A stretch of DNA of 64,000 nt from Cupriavidus sp. (GCA_031181345.1 JAPSLC010000003.1:62001-126000), one strand, 5' to 3'; shown: positions 18,062 to 27,655, counted from the first letter of the stretch. Numbers and translations are program-made. The notes: generated by a model from the sequence alone, not told the origin.

Positions 18062-19720
18062 CTACCGACACGAAAAACTGGCCGCATCGTCGGTACTGCC
18101 GCTGCCCAGATAGACCGCCTTGCGCGGATACGGGCACAGCGGCCGCGTGCGCGTTACCGCGCCGCCGCTGACGGCCGACGCGACGATCCGGTCCGGAGCG
18201 GTGCCGCGCGTGACCCACGCATCGAGCGCCTCCAGGATGTCGTGGTTCGCGTCGACTACCGGCGCCGGCGTATCGCCATTGCCGAACTGGGTCGTCCCCG
18301 GTCCGCCGGAGCAATGCCCCATGCCGGGCACCATGAACAGCCGGAAGAAGTCGTCGGTCGCGCCTTGCGAGCCCTGCGCGGCCTTGACCCGATCGTAGTA
18401 GGCGATGGTGTCGACCGCATTGACCACCGGGTCCTGCCAGCCGTTGTAGACCAGCAGCTTGCCGCCGCTGGCCTTGAACGCTGACAGATCGGCGTTGTTC
18501 TGGTCGACCATCGTGCCGACCTTGGCATCGGCATAGGCCAGGTCCCGATCGAAATCGAAGGTCCACCAGTTCCACTGCGGATTGTCGAAGACCCAGTAGC
18601 GCCAGAAGTCCGCGCGCGTCGGCTCGGTGGTGCCCCAGTAGGTATTCCAGCCCACCGGCGAGCCGCCGACCGTGAACAGCGCCTCGCTGGTCTTCGGCCA
18701 GCCCGGGTACACCTGCTCGCCGGTGCGGGGATTGCGCGCGCCGGCGTACATCGCCTTCAGGGCCGACACCTGCTCCGCGGTCAGGCAATTGTCCGCGTCG
18801 GCGCCCGTGCATTGCAGCGTGGCCGGATCGAAGCCGCATTGCCGCGGGTCGTCGACCACGCCGTCGGTGACGCCATCGTCCGCATCGCAGGCCGCCACCG
18901 CCGCCCGCGTGACCATCGGCAGCTTGGCCGCCGGGATGATCGGCGACAGATTGTCATCGGGCCGATGGTTGGCCAGGAACTGCCACAGGAAGCCGGCATT
19001 GAGCCGCACCCGGTTGTTGCCCGGCGCCCCAGCGATGATGCCGTCGAAATCGTCGGGGTAGCGCTGCGCCTGCGCATAGCCCTGATGGCCGCCGGTCGAG
19101 CAGCCGTAGAAGTACGCGCGCTCGATCTCCCGCGCGTGCATGCCGGCGACCAGGCGTTTGCCCGGTGCCGTGATCGCATGGATCGAGCGCGTGCCCCAGT
19201 CGACGATCTTCTCCGGATGGTTGACGCCCCACAGCATGTCGTTCGGATTGGACGACTGGTGGCCGGTATCGCCGCCAACCGTGGCATAGCCGCGCGAGAT
19301 CCCCATTGCCATCGCCCGGTAGCCCAGCGCCGGGCTGTAGCCGCCGTTGCCGGTGACCAGCAGCTTGCCGTTCCAGTGCGCGGCCGCCGGAATCCAGACC
19401 TCGAAGCGGATCTCCGAATCGCTGCTCGGCCGCGCCACCGCCTGCACGCGGCAGAACGCGGGCACCGTCACGGTGGTGCCCGCGCTGGGCGAGAAGCTGC
19501 CGGCCGGAATCTCGGTGGCCGCCTGCACCGTGGCGCCGTCGAGCGCGGCGGCCGCCATCTGCGCGCAGGACTTCGGTTGCTGGTTCGCGGTCGGTGGCGG
19601 TGCGGGCGGCGCGCCGTCGCCGCCGCCACCGCCGCAGCCGGCCACCGTCATGGCCATCGCGGCAAGGGCCGCCATCGCCGGCGCGCGCCACGGTCCGGGC
19701 TTGTCTGCTGGCTTGTCCAT
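18062..19720 (-). CDS. Tannase/feruloyl esterase family lipoprotein, 552 aa
   Basis: This is an alpha/beta hydrolase of the tannase/feruloyl esterase family, which cleaves esters of gallic or hydroxycinnamic acids. The N-terminus is a lipoprotein signal (TVAGCGGGGG), so the enzyme is probably anchored in the outer membrane or periplasm. YFYGCSTGGHQGY carries the nucleophilic Ser with its adjacent Cys. VPGMGHCSGGPG carries the catalytic His with the partner Cys, giving the CS-D-HC disulfide arrangement of this family. The start at 19720 has GGAGGAGAGGAC upstream. It lies 35 bp behind another lipoprotein hydrolase gene on the same strand, and the two are probably co-transcribed. Confidence 0.88.
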   Translation of the reverse strand: MDKPADKPGPWRAPAMAALAAMAMTVAGCGGGGGDGAPPAPPPTANQQPKSCAQMAAAALDGATVQAATEIPAGSFSPSAGTTVTVPAFCRVQAVARPSSDSEIRFEVWIPAAAHWNGKLLVTGNGGYSPALGYRAMAMGISRGYATVGGDTGHQSSNPNDMLWGVNHPEKIVDWGTRSIHAITAPGKRLVAGMHAREIERAYFYGCSTGGHQGYAQAQRYPDDFDGIIAGAPGNNRVRLNAGFLWQFLANHRPDDNLSPIIPAAKLPMVTRAAVAACDADDGVTDGVVDDPRQCGFDPATLQCTGADADNCLTAEQVSALKAMYAGARNPRTGEQVYPGWPKTSEALFTVGGSPVGWNTYWGTTEPTRADFWRYWVFDNPQWNWWTFDFDRDLAYADAKVGTMVDQNNADLSAFKASGGKLLVYNGWQDPVVNAVDTIAYYDRVKAAQGSQGATDDFFRLFMVPGMGHCSGGPGTTQFGNGDTPAPVVDANHDILEALDAWVTRGTAPDRIVASAVSGGAVTRTRPLCPYPRKAVYLGSGSTDDAASFSCR

Positions 19721-19755
19721 GTCCTCTCCTCCGTTCGTTCGATACCGCCTCGACC

Positions 19756-21927
19756 TCAGGGCAGCACCGGGTTGGCCTGCGCCCGCGCGATCGCGCGCTG
19801 TGCGTCGGCGGGCAGCAGCAAGCGCTGCGCGACCAGCGCATCGGTCGCAGCACGCAGCTTTGTCAGATAGCCGGCCTGGTCGCCGTACAGCGCTTCGAGC
19901 GAAGGACGCTGGTCGCCGGCCGCCGTGCGCGCGGCCTCGGTCTTGTGGAACGGGATATAGCTGCCGCCCAGATTGACCAGGTCGACGATGCCCGGCGTGG
20001 CCACGTAGTTGAATTCGAGGCTGGTGCCGACCGGCACCTGCACGTCGAGCGAACGGATGCCCGCCCGGGCCAGCCCGGTGGAGGGATCGAGCTGCGGCAC
20101 CAGGATCGCGTAGTCGCGGCCGAGGTAGGCCGGCGGCAGCACGGTGGCGATGCCGGACTCGTCCTGCGGCCGGTACTGCGGGCCGTAGTCGAGCAGCGGG
20201 AAGCCGTTGTAGCGGCCCAGGTACTGGAAGTCCGGGATCGGCACCGTTCCGCTTGCGCCGGTCCAGCTGACGCCCTTGATCACCGGCACCTGCAATTGAT
20301 CGGGGCGCACCAGCGTGCCGTCCGCGATGCGCGGCACCCGGTTGTCCGGCGGCGCGATGTCGCGCGCGACCCAGTCCTCCAGCGCGATGAACAGCGCGCG
20401 GAAGGTATCGGCGAAGTCGATCATCGAGCCGGCCGGGTAGACCGTCTGCGAGGGGTTGTAGTTGATCTGCGCCGAGCGCCCGCCGTGCTGCGTGCTGGCG
20501 TAGTAGTAGACGCGCGCGTTGTCCGGCTGCGTCAGATCGGTGAAGCCGTAGGCGTCGGTCAGCACCGGCGAGCCCTGCAGCTGCCAGAACTCGGTGCCCG
20601 ACAGGCCGAGGAAGAAGCGCGGGCAGGTTCGCGTCTCGCTGCAGCGCTTCATCACGCCGCCGGTGCGGCCCGCGACCGCGTCCTCGTAGTCGGCCGCCAG
20701 GCCGCGCGGTGCGGTCTGGCCGAAGGCGCGGTGGTCGGTGCGCAGGCCACCGCCGCCACCCGGCACCGCGAAGCGCGTGTTGATATTGGTCTGGCGCGCG
20801 GCCACATGCGCAAAGATGCCGTCGAACACCTTGCCGCCGTCCAGCGCCGCGTTGAAGCCGAGATGCAGGAAGGTCTTCATCGCATTGCCCGACTGCGAGG
20901 TGCCCTGCCCGATCGCGTAGCGGATCGCGCCGGCGATCGGGTTGGGCGTGCCGGCGGCATCCGCACTGCGATGGCGGAAGAAGGTCACGGTGTCGCGCAG
21001 CGCCGCGAGGCCCACGCCCATCACCTTCGGGTCCTTGGCCACGTAGGTGATCTCGTACAGATAGCCCGGCTGGAAGCCGTCCTTCAGGCAGACCTTGCTG
21101 CCGTCGGGCTTGCCCGGAAAGGGCGCGCCACTGGCGCCGCAGTCGGCGAACTTCCATTCCGACGGGGCGATCGGCACGCGCGGATCGGTCTCGTTGACGC
21201 GGCGCGTCAGCGTGTAGCCGGGCTGCGTGTTGTCCAGGCTCGCCGGCGCGTAGGGAATCATCGAGCCGTTGAACACGCCGCCGGGCAGGCTCATGGTCGA
21301 CGTTGCCACGCTGGGCACCAGCTCCGCCGCGTACGGCCCGGTGATGCTGCTGCCGTCCTTGTTGCGCGCGACCGGCACGGTCAGCGTCAGCCGGGCCGGC
21401 GAACTCTTGGGCACGTCGCCCTGCCACGCGGCGTACAGGAACACGTAGCCGCGCTCGAAATAGACCGCATCGCCGGGCACCGCGGCCGGATTCGGCATGG
21501 TCAGGATATTGCCGCGATTGGGCGCGTCGTAGCGCAGCACGCCGCCGGCCTTGCCGATGTCCTTCGGCTTGAGCATCACGAACTCGGTGGTGTACTCGAC
21601 CATGCCGCGCGCATTGACCGGCGCGAGCTCCAGGTCCTGGATCACCGCGTTGCGCGGGTCCTTCGGATCGACCTCGCCGTGCAGCGAGCCGGTCAGCTTC
21701 TCGTAGGCGCCGACGCTGCCGAAGTTGCCGGGAAAGTCCTCGCGCGCGGAAATCGTCAGCGTGATCGCCGGCGTGACCGGCTGCCCGCCGCCTCCGGGCG
21801 GGCCACCGTCAGGCGGGCCGTCGTCGTCGCTGCCGCAGCCGGCCAATACGGAAGCCGCGGTCACCGCAGCCAATACCCATCCCATCGCCCGCGCCGTGCC
21901 GACGCGGCGAGCGTGCCTGATCTCCAT
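19756..21927 (-). CDS. Alpha/beta hydrolase domain lipoprotein, 723 aa
   Basis: This large secreted protein has a lipobox (SVLAGCGSDDD) and a Gly/Pro-rich linker at its N-terminus. The body resembles the 'alpha/beta hydrolase domain' family (Abhydrolase_10 type). A candidate nucleophile elbow is GTSQSGNAMKTF, followed by a long region with conserved-looking TRF, RTDH and ALEDWVARDIAPP stretches. Substrate is unknown. GCAGGAGAAGAC precedes the ATG at 21927. It is the first gene of a two-gene unit with the tannase-family gene downstream, which suggests joint action on plant-derived or other ester polymers. That role is inference from neighbourhood only. Confidence 0.7.
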   Translation of the reverse strand: MEIRHARRVGTARAMGWVLAAVTAASVLAGCGSDDDGPPDGGPPGGGGQPVTPAITLTISAREDFPGNFGSVGAYEKLTGSLHGEVDPKDPRNAVIQDLELAPVNARGMVEYTTEFVMLKPKDIGKAGGVLRYDAPNRGNILTMPNPAAVPGDAVYFERGYVFLYAAWQGDVPKSSPARLTLTVPVARNKDGSSITGPYAAELVPSVATSTMSLPGGVFNGSMIPYAPASLDNTQPGYTLTRRVNETDPRVPIAPSEWKFADCGASGAPFPGKPDGSKVCLKDGFQPGYLYEITYVAKDPKVMGVGLAALRDTVTFFRHRSADAAGTPNPIAGAIRYAIGQGTSQSGNAMKTFLHLGFNAALDGGKVFDGIFAHVAARQTNINTRFAVPGGGGGLRTDHRAFGQTAPRGLAADYEDAVAGRTGGVMKRCSETRTCPRFFLGLSGTEFWQLQGSPVLTDAYGFTDLTQPDNARVYYYASTQHGGRSAQINYNPSQTVYPAGSMIDFADTFRALFIALEDWVARDIAPPDNRVPRIADGTLVRPDQLQVPVIKGVSWTGASGTVPIPDFQYLGRYNGFPLLDYGPQYRPQDESGIATVLPPAYLGRDYAILVPQLDPSTGLARAGIRSLDVQVPVGTSLEFNYVATPGIVDLVNLGGSYIPFHKTEAARTAAGDQRPSLEALYGDQAGYLTKLRAATDALVAQRLLLPADAQRAIARAQANPVLP

Positions 21928-22123
21928 GTCTTCTCCTGCCCTGGTGGTTCTTCTTCGGGTCACTTGTCTTCACGCCCACTGACGGAGCGTTGGCGCCAAG
22001 TCTAGAAAGCGAATTGATGCAGGAGAAATGGATAATCTCGATGGATTCAGCGGGGTTTTGGTTTAATCGGTTTCGCGGGTGTTTTGGGTGGGGGCGGCGA
22101 TGGCGGTCGGCATCGCGCGGTTG

Positions 22124-22236
22124 CCCTCTCCCCCGCCCCTCTCCCGCCAGCGGGAGAGGGAAGCAAACCACCGCAAAAGCGAAAACGCCGAGGGGTTCTC
22201 CCTCTCCCCCTCAGGGGGAGAGGGCTGGGGAGAGGG
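22124..22236. repeat. Dispersed palindromic repeat, locus B (two units)
   Basis: A diverged unit (22124-22160, inner hairpin CTCCCGC-CAG-CGGGAG) is followed by a perfect unit (22200-22236) with the same 11-bp arms and loop as at 5117. The order of the two unit types is reversed relative to locus A. The rest of the gap 21928-22248 holds no gene. Confidence 0.75.
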
Positions 22237-22248
22237 AGGTGTTTTTTT

Positions 22249-23466
22249 TCAGCGCCCCACGGCCCCCATCAGCGCCGCGATCCGCTCCGCCGCGACACCG
22301 GCCTCGCGCAACACCTCCTCGGTATGCTCGCCCAGCGATGGCGCCGGCCGCCGGATCGCGGTGGGCGTGCCGGCAAAGCGCGTGGTCGGGCGGACCTGGC
22401 GGATCGGACCGACGACCGGATGCACCGATTCCTCGAACAACCCGACCGCCGACAGATGCGGATGGGTCGGCAGGTCCTCGAGCCGGTAGATCGGCGTGGC
22501 CGGAATGTCCAGCCGCTCGCACAGCGCCATCCATTGCGCGGTGGTGCGCAGCGGCGCCAGCTCGGCCAGATGGCCGTACAGCGCCTTGATGTTCGCGTTG
22601 CGCTCGCGCCGGCTGGCGATCTGATAGCGCTCGGCCAGATCGTCGCGGCCCAGGTCGTGGAAGAACGCCTTCCAGTGCCGTTCCGTATAAGGCAGCATGC
22701 TGACCCAGCCATCGGCGGTGCGCACCGGCTTGCGGCCGCCTTCGAGCAGGCGCGCATAGCCCGCCCTGGCGGTCGACGACGGGAACATCATGCCGCCCAT
22801 ATGCTCGGTCAGCACGAAGGCCGCCATCGTCTCCAGCATCGGCACCTCGACGTACTGGCCCTCGCCATGGCGCTCGCGCCGAAACAGCGCGGCCAGCACC
22901 GCATTGGCCACTGCGAGTCCGGTGGTCTTGTCCGCGATCAGGCTGGGCAGGTAGTCCGGCTCCGCACCGGCCGCGCTTGCCGCCCCGACGAAGCCGCAGG
23001 CCGCCTGGATGATGTCGTCGAACGCCGGCTTGTCGCGGTCCGGGCCGTCCTGGCCGAAACCGGGCGCGGCGCAATAGACGATGTCCGGACGCAAGCGCGC
23101 GACCGCCTCGTAGCCGAAGCCCAGCCGTTCGATCGCGCCGATCCGCATGTTGTGGACCAGCACGTCGACGGTCGGGATCAGCGCGCGCAGTGCGGCGGCG
23201 CCCTGCTCGTCCTTCAGGTCGAGCACCACCGAGCGCTTGTTGCGATTGAGCGCGAGGAAGATCGAGCTCATGCCCGCGTGCTCGACCACGCCGTTGGCGC
23301 GCATCAGGTCGCCCTCGGGCGCTTCGATCTTGATCACGTCCGCGCCCATGTCGGCCAGCACCTGCGTGCCCATCGGCCCCAGCACCACCGAGGACAGATC
23401 CAGCACCCGCACGCCGTCCAGCGGCCCGGCCACGGCGGCCGGGCCGCCTCCCTTGTGTTCGTTCAC
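22249..23466 (-). CDS. CoA-transferase family III (CaiB/BaiF type), 405 aa
   Basis: The enzyme transfers CoA between carboxylic acids through an enzyme-linked acyl intermediate. LSSVVLGPMGTQVLADMGADVIKIE is the usual N-terminal nucleotide-like fold. The catalytic aspartate is expected in KPAFDDIIQA, after GFGQDGP. The start is GTG at 23466, chosen for CAGGAGTGCGTCA immediately upstream; the longer frame runs into the preceding gene. It follows the crotonase gene by 23 bp on the same strand, so the pair should activate and process one acyl-CoA. Substrate is unknown. Confidence 0.87.
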   Translation of the reverse strand: MNEHKGGGPAAVAGPLDGVRVLDLSSVVLGPMGTQVLADMGADVIKIEAPEGDLMRANGVVEHAGMSSIFLALNRNKRSVVLDLKDEQGAAALRALIPTVDVLVHNMRIGAIERLGFGYEAVARLRPDIVYCAAPGFGQDGPDRDKPAFDDIIQAACGFVGAASAAGAEPDYLPSLIADKTTGLAVANAVLAALFRRERHGEGQYVEVPMLETMAAFVLTEHMGGMMFPSSTARAGYARLLEGGRKPVRTADGWVSMLPYTERHWKAFFHDLGRDDLAERYQIASRRERNANIKALYGHLAELAPLRTTAQWMALCERLDIPATPIYRLEDLPTHPHLSAVGLFEESVHPVVGPIRQVRPTTRFAGTPTAIRRPAPSLGEHTEEVLREAGVAAERIAALMGAVGR

Positions 23467-23489
23467 TGACGCACTCCTGTGATGCCGCC

Positions 23490-24263
23490 TCAGCGGCGCT
23501 GGAAATTGGGCAGACGGCGCTCGGCCGTCGCGGCCACGCCTTCGCGGAAGTCCTCGGTCGGGAACTGGGTCAGCTGGACCTCGAGCTCGTGCCGGTTGAT
23601 CTGCGCGATGCGATCGGCCAGGCCGGCGCGCAGCGTGGCGCGCGTGCTTTCGACCGCCAGCGGCGCGGAGACCGCGATCTCGCAAGCGAGCGCGTGGGCG
23701 CGCGCCAGCACGTCGGCCTGTTCGGCCAGCTCGTCGGCCAGCCCCATCTCGACCGCGGTCGCGCCGTCGATGCGGCGGCCGGTGTAGAACAGCAGCGCGG
23801 CGCGCTGCTCGCCGATCAGCCGCGGCAAGGTCAGGCTCAGGCCGAAGCCGGGATGGAAACCGAGCCGGTTGAAATTGACGCTGAAGCGCGCCTCGCGGCA
23901 GGTCACGCGAAAGTCCGCGACCAGCGCCAGCCCCACGCCGGCGCCGATCGCCGCGCCATGCACGGCCGCAACGATCGGCTTGCGCGTGCGGAACAGCCGC
24001 ATCGCCTGCCGGTAGAACGGGCTCGGGTCGCGCCGGATCGACGGGTCGGGCGTGCCGAAGTCGGCGCCGGCGCAGAACGACTTGCCTTCGGCGGCCAGCA
24101 CGATGGCCCGGCAATCGTCGTCGCCGTCGATCTGCTCGAAGGCATCGGCCAGCGCCGCCATGCCGTCGACATCGACATGGTTATGGGGCGGTCGCCGCAG
24201 CACCACGTGCGCGACGTGTTCCTGCGGCATCCGGCGCAGCGTAACGGGAGAGGTGTTTTCCAT
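23490..24263 (-). CDS. Enoyl-CoA hydratase/isomerase family protein, 257 aa
   Basis: This is a crotonase-fold protein with CoA-binding and oxyanion-hole elements CAGADFG and HGAAIGAGVGLALVADF. By hand alignment to classical hydratases both catalytic glutamates are replaced, by Gly in GAGVGLAL and by Phe in SVNFNRLG. It is therefore unlikely to be an ordinary enoyl-CoA hydratase and may be an isomerase, hydrolase or other crotonase-superfamily enzyme. Length is normal. It is the first gene of a two-gene unit with the CoA-transferase and is divergent from a LysR regulator. Confidence 0.82.
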   Translation of the reverse strand: MENTSPVTLRRMPQEHVAHVVLRRPPHNHVDVDGMAALADAFEQIDGDDDCRAIVLAAEGKSFCAGADFGTPDPSIRRDPSPFYRQAMRLFRTRKPIVAAVHGAAIGAGVGLALVADFRVTCREARFSVNFNRLGFHPGFGLSLTLPRLIGEQRAALLFYTGRRIDGATAVEMGLADELAEQADVLARAHALACEIAVSAPLAVESTRATLRAGLADRIAQINRHELEVQLTQFPTEDFREGVAATAERRLPNFQRR

Positions 24264-24482
24264 GGCAGTGGGCTATGGCGAGGAAGTCGGTGGCAATGAA
24301 GTCGGTGACGGTGAAGGCGAGCGAAACAGCGGCTTGGGAAATTGCCGATGGGCCGGCGCGGCGCCGGTCCGGGATAATGTCGGCACCGGTCCGGACGGAC
24401 TCGTCCGGGCCAGCCCATCGAAAGCGGGCGCAGGCCGTGGCCTGCCGGACCCGCTCACCAGGAGCGCAACGCGAATCGAACG

Positions 24483-25460
24483 ATGCCTAGCGGAGACTAT
24501 CGACAGGGCGAGCCGACGCCCGCCAGCGACCACCGGCGCTTGCCGCTGGCCGAACTGCGGCACAAGGATCTGAACCTGCTGGTCGTGCTGGCCGCGCTGC
24601 TGGAAAGCCGCAGCGTCAGCGAGGCGGCGCGGCGGCTCGACAGCAGCCAGCCATCGACCAGCCGCATGCTGGAGCGGCTGCGGGAAGAATTCGGCGACCC
24701 GCTGCTGATCAAGAGCGCGGCCCGGATGCTGCCGACGCGCCGCGCGCAGGAACTGCAGCAGGCGCTGGACGCCGCGCTGCGCACGATCGAAAGCATCTAC
24801 ACGCAGACCGATCGGTACGACCCCGCGCAGGAGACCGGCTCCTACGCGATCGGCATCAACGACTCGCTGCAGGCGCTGATCGCGCCGGCCTTCCTGGCCC
24901 GGCTGCGCGAGGTCGCGCCGCGCGCCCGGGTACGCATGCAACCGGTGCCGATGCCCAGCGGACTGAGCGCGATGACCAGCGGCGCGATCGACGTGATGGT
25001 GGCCTTCTACCCGGTCGAGTCGGACGCGTTGCGCTCGGAGCTGCTGTTCAACGCGCCCTTCGGCTGCCTGTGCGATGCCGGCAACGTCCAGCTGGGGCAG
25101 ACGCCGGAAGCCGCGGACCTCGCGCCGCTGCCGTGCCTCGACATCTCGCAGTTCGGCGTGGTCACCCGCATGGTCGACCGCTACTTCGCCCGGCACGGCC
25201 AGCAGCGCAATATCGCCTGCACGCTGACCAGCTATCTGGCCGTCGCCGACGCGATCACCGGCACCGACATGTATGCGATGGTGCCGGGCTACCTGGCGCC
25301 GATGCTGTGCCGGCATCCGGGCGTGCGCTTCGTTCCGATCGACGACCCGGCGCTGGCCATCCCGGTGCACCTGTGCTGGCACAACAATGTCCATACCCAT
25401 CCCTTCGTCTCCCTGCTGCGCGCGATGCTGACCGAGGTCGCGCGCGGCCTGCCGGTGTAG
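24483..25460 (+). CDS. LysR-family transcriptional regulator, 325 aa
   Basis: An N-terminal winged helix-turn-helix at about residues 27-85 (LNLLVVLAALLESRSVSEAA, QPSTSRMLERLREEFGDPLLI) is followed by a periplasmic-binding-like effector domain. The gene is divergent from the crotonase/CoA-transferase pair and ends 19 bp from the convergent Bug-receptor gene. By the usual LysR rule it should control the divergent pair, with an acyl-CoA or carboxylate as co-inducer. The 219-bp divergent gap is GC-rich, and I found no confident T-N11-A box. Confidence 0.9.
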   Translation: MPSGDYRQGEPTPASDHRRLPLAELRHKDLNLLVVLAALLESRSVSEAARRLDSSQPSTSRMLERLREEFGDPLLIKSAARMLPTRRAQELQQALDAALRTIESIYTQTDRYDPAQETGSYAIGINDSLQALIAPAFLARLREVAPRARVRMQPVPMPSGLSAMTSGAIDVMVAFYPVESDALRSELLFNAPFGCLCDAGNVQLGQTPEAADLAPLPCLDISQFGVVTRMVDRYFARHGQQRNIACTLTSYLAVADAITGTDMYAMVPGYLAPMLCRHPGVRFVPIDDPALAIPVHLCWHNNVHTHPFVSLLRAMLTEVARGLPV

Positions 25461-25479
25461 CCCTGATTCGGTCATTCCG

Positions 25480-26463
25480 TCATTCCGGCTGGATGCCGGC
25501 CGCCTGTGCGACGCGCCGGAAGCGCGCGATCTCGGCCTGATGGAAGGACCGCATGGCCTGCGGGGCATAGGGCATCAGATCGCTGCCCTTGGTCGCCAGG
25601 AAGGCGATCGACTCCGGCGTCTTCAGGATCGACTGCATCGCGGTGGCCAGCTTGTCGGCGATGTCGTCCGGCGTCTGCGCCCGCACGTAGAACGAGACCC
25701 AGCTGTATTGCACGTAGTCGGGATAGCCGAGCTCGCGCACCGACGGCACCTCGGGCAGTTCATGGTGGCGCTTCTCGCCGGACACCGCCAGCGCGCGCAC
25801 CTTGCCTTGCCGGATCAGCGTCAGCGCGCCGCTGGTGTCGACCACCGCCAGATCGAGCTGCTTGCCGATGATGTCCGTCATGATCTGCGCCTGGCCCTTG
25901 TACGGAATATTGATCAGCTTGATGCCGGCCAGATTGCCGAACCATGCGGCCGCCAGCCGATACCCCGCCGAATAGGTGCCGACGCTCAGCGGCTTGCTCT
26001 TGCCGGCGGCCACCACATCGGCCAGCGTCTTCCACGGCGAATCGACCGGCACGAGGAAGACATTCATGTTCCGGCTCAGGCCCGCGACCGGACGCAGGTC
26101 GGCGAGCGGGTCGTAGGGCAGGTTCTTCAGCACGATCGGATTGACCGACAACGGCGAATTGCTGGCCAGCAGGATCGTGTAGCCGTCGGCCGGCGCGCTC
26201 TTGAGCGCCTGGATGCCGATCACGCCGTTGGCGCCCGGGCGGTTCTCGACCACCACCGGCTGTCCCAGCGCGCGGCCGAGCGCTTCGCCGTAGAAGCGGG
26301 CCGACGAATCGGAGCCGCTGCCCGAGGTGAACGGCACGATGATGCGCAGCGGCCGCGAGGGAAACTCGCTGGCCGATTCGGCGGCGGCGATGCCGCTGCC
26401 GACGACGCTGGTGAAGGCGACGCTGGCCAGCAGCAGCGCCCGAAGCAAACCCGGTACTCGCAT
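25480..26463 (-). CDS. Bug-type (TctC) periplasmic solute receptor, 327 aa
   Basis: This tripartite tricarboxylate transporter substrate-binding protein has a signal peptide ending near GIAAAES and the conserved start of the mature fold, PSRPLRIIVPFTSGSGSD. Further family blocks are VVENRPGANGVIG and INIPYKGQAQ. These bind organic acids in the periplasm. No TctA/TctB membrane genes are nearby, so it is an orphan receptor as is common in Burkholderiales. TTCAGGAGACATCG precedes the ATG at 26463. It follows the acyl-CoA dehydrogenase pair by 52 bp and is probably in their operon, which suggests it binds the acid that those enzymes degrade. Confidence 0.9.
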   Translation of the reverse strand: MRVPGLLRALLLASVAFTSVVGSGIAAAESASEFPSRPLRIIVPFTSGSGSDSSARFYGEALGRALGQPVVVENRPGANGVIGIQALKSAPADGYTILLASNSPLSVNPIVLKNLPYDPLADLRPVAGLSRNMNVFLVPVDSPWKTLADVVAAGKSKPLSVGTYSAGYRLAAAWFGNLAGIKLINIPYKGQAQIMTDIIGKQLDLAVVDTSGALTLIRQGKVRALAVSGEKRHHELPEVPSVRELGYPDYVQYSWVSFYVRAQTPDDIADKLATAMQSILKTPESIAFLATKGSDLMPYAPQAMRSFHQAEIARFRRVAQAAGIQPE

Positions 26464-26515
26464 CGATGTCTCCTGAAGTGGGCTGGTTGATCCCTGTGTT
26501 CTTTTGCCGTGCGGC

Positions 26516-27655
26516 TCAGGCCGCCTGCGGCGCGGTGACGCGCGGCCACAGCGCGGCGCCGCCCTCGCGGATCGCGCGCGTGCCGATCTCGCGCGCCCAG
26601 TGCGCTTCGCTGCCGTACTCGGCGCGCCAGCTCCATAGCCGGCGCGTCGACCAGTGCAGCGAGTGCTCGTGCGTGAAACCGATCGCGCCATGGACCTGAT
26701 GCGCGATGGCGGCGGCGCGGCCGGCGGCGTTGCCGCAGATGACCTTCGCCACCATCGCCTCGCTGTCCCACCCCGGCGCGCGCATCGCCGCGCAGGCGCT
26801 GGCCACCGCCATGCGCGCGGCAACCACCTCGTTGGCCAGCATCGCCAGCTGCTGCTGGATCGCCTGGAACCTGGCGATCGGCCGGCCGAACTGGATCCGC
26901 TCGGTGGCGTATTGCACGGTCTGGTTCAGCACGCGCTCCAGTACGCCGGCGATCTGGATCGAGCGCATCAGCGCACCGAGCGGCGAGGGTTGCGACGACG
27001 AAGCGGCCGAGCCGAGCATCGCTTCGTCGGCCGGGTTCTCCACCACCACCGCGGCGGCGGCCGGCGCGTCCTCGAAACGCAGCCGGTCACGCGGCTCGCC
27101 GGCCAGATTGGCGCTCGTTTCGACGCGGCACCCGGCGGTCGGCACCAGCAGCCACACCGCGCGCCCGAACGGCTGACGATCGATTGCACGCACCACCACA
27201 TGGCGCACATGCCGGCCCCAGGGCACGTCTACCGTGCCGTCCAGACGCCAGCCTTCGGCGCTGGAGCGGGCCACCGGCCGTTCCGCTTCGGCGCCGCCAA
27301 CGTGCACGGCCAATGCCATCGGTCCATCGGGCATCGCGATGCCCAGTTGCGCCAGCACCCATCCGCATACCGCGGTGTCGATAAAGGGAATCGGCGCCAG
27401 CGTGCGGCTCGCCGCCAGCAGCGCGGGCAGGCCCTGCTGCCAGCCGGCAGCGGCGCCGCCGTCGTCTTCGCCGGCAAACAGCCGCGTCAGGCCGCTGTCC
27501 TCGACGGTCCGCCACAGCTGCGACTGCCATTCGCCGCGCTCGGCAGCTTCCAGCTGCGCGGTGGTGACTTCGTTGCCGAACAGCCGTTGCGCACTGTCGG
27601 CCAGCATCTGCTCGAGTTCGAGTTCGAGCCCCTGTTCCTGTTCGCGTTGGTTCAT
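26516..27655 (-). CDS. Acyl-CoA dehydrogenase family protein, second subunit, 379 aa
   Basis: The protein has the acyl-CoA dehydrogenase fold, but its N-terminal half is diverged (LELELEQMLADSAQRLF, FAGEDDGGAAAG). The C-terminal helical domain is better conserved: ERIQFGRPIARFQAIQQQLA and QVHGAIGFTHEHSLHWSTRR. This is the pattern of the second chain of heteromeric (alpha2beta2) acyl-CoA dehydrogenases. Its ATG overlaps the stop of the first subunit by four bases (27652-27655), so the two are coupled. It probably assists FAD binding rather than catalysis, by analogy to FadE28/FadE29-type pairs. Confidence 0.85.
   Translation of the reverse strand: MNQREQEQGLELELEQMLADSAQRLFGNEVTTAQLEAAERGEWQSQLWRTVEDSGLTRLFAGEDDGGAAAGWQQGLPALLAASRTLAPIPFIDTAVCGWVLAQLGIAMPDGPMALAVHVGGAEAERPVARSSAEGWRLDGTVDVPWGRHVRHVVVRAIDRQPFGRAVWLLVPTAGCRVETSANLAGEPRDRLRFEDAPAAAAVVVENPADEAMLGSAASSSQPSPLGALMRSIQIAGVLERVLNQTVQYATERIQFGRPIARFQAIQQQLAMLANEVVAARMAVASACAAMRAPGWDSEAMVAKVICGNAAGRAAAIAHQVHGAIGFTHEHSLHWSTRRLWSWRAEYGSEAHWAREIGTRAIREGGAALWPRVTAPQAA

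Noticed and set aside
18062..21427. A single 1121-residue fusion of the two hydrolases
   Set aside because: The N-terminal half is an out-of-frame reading of the upstream lipoprotein gene. The tannase-family gene has its own lipoprotein signal and ribosome-binding site at 19720.
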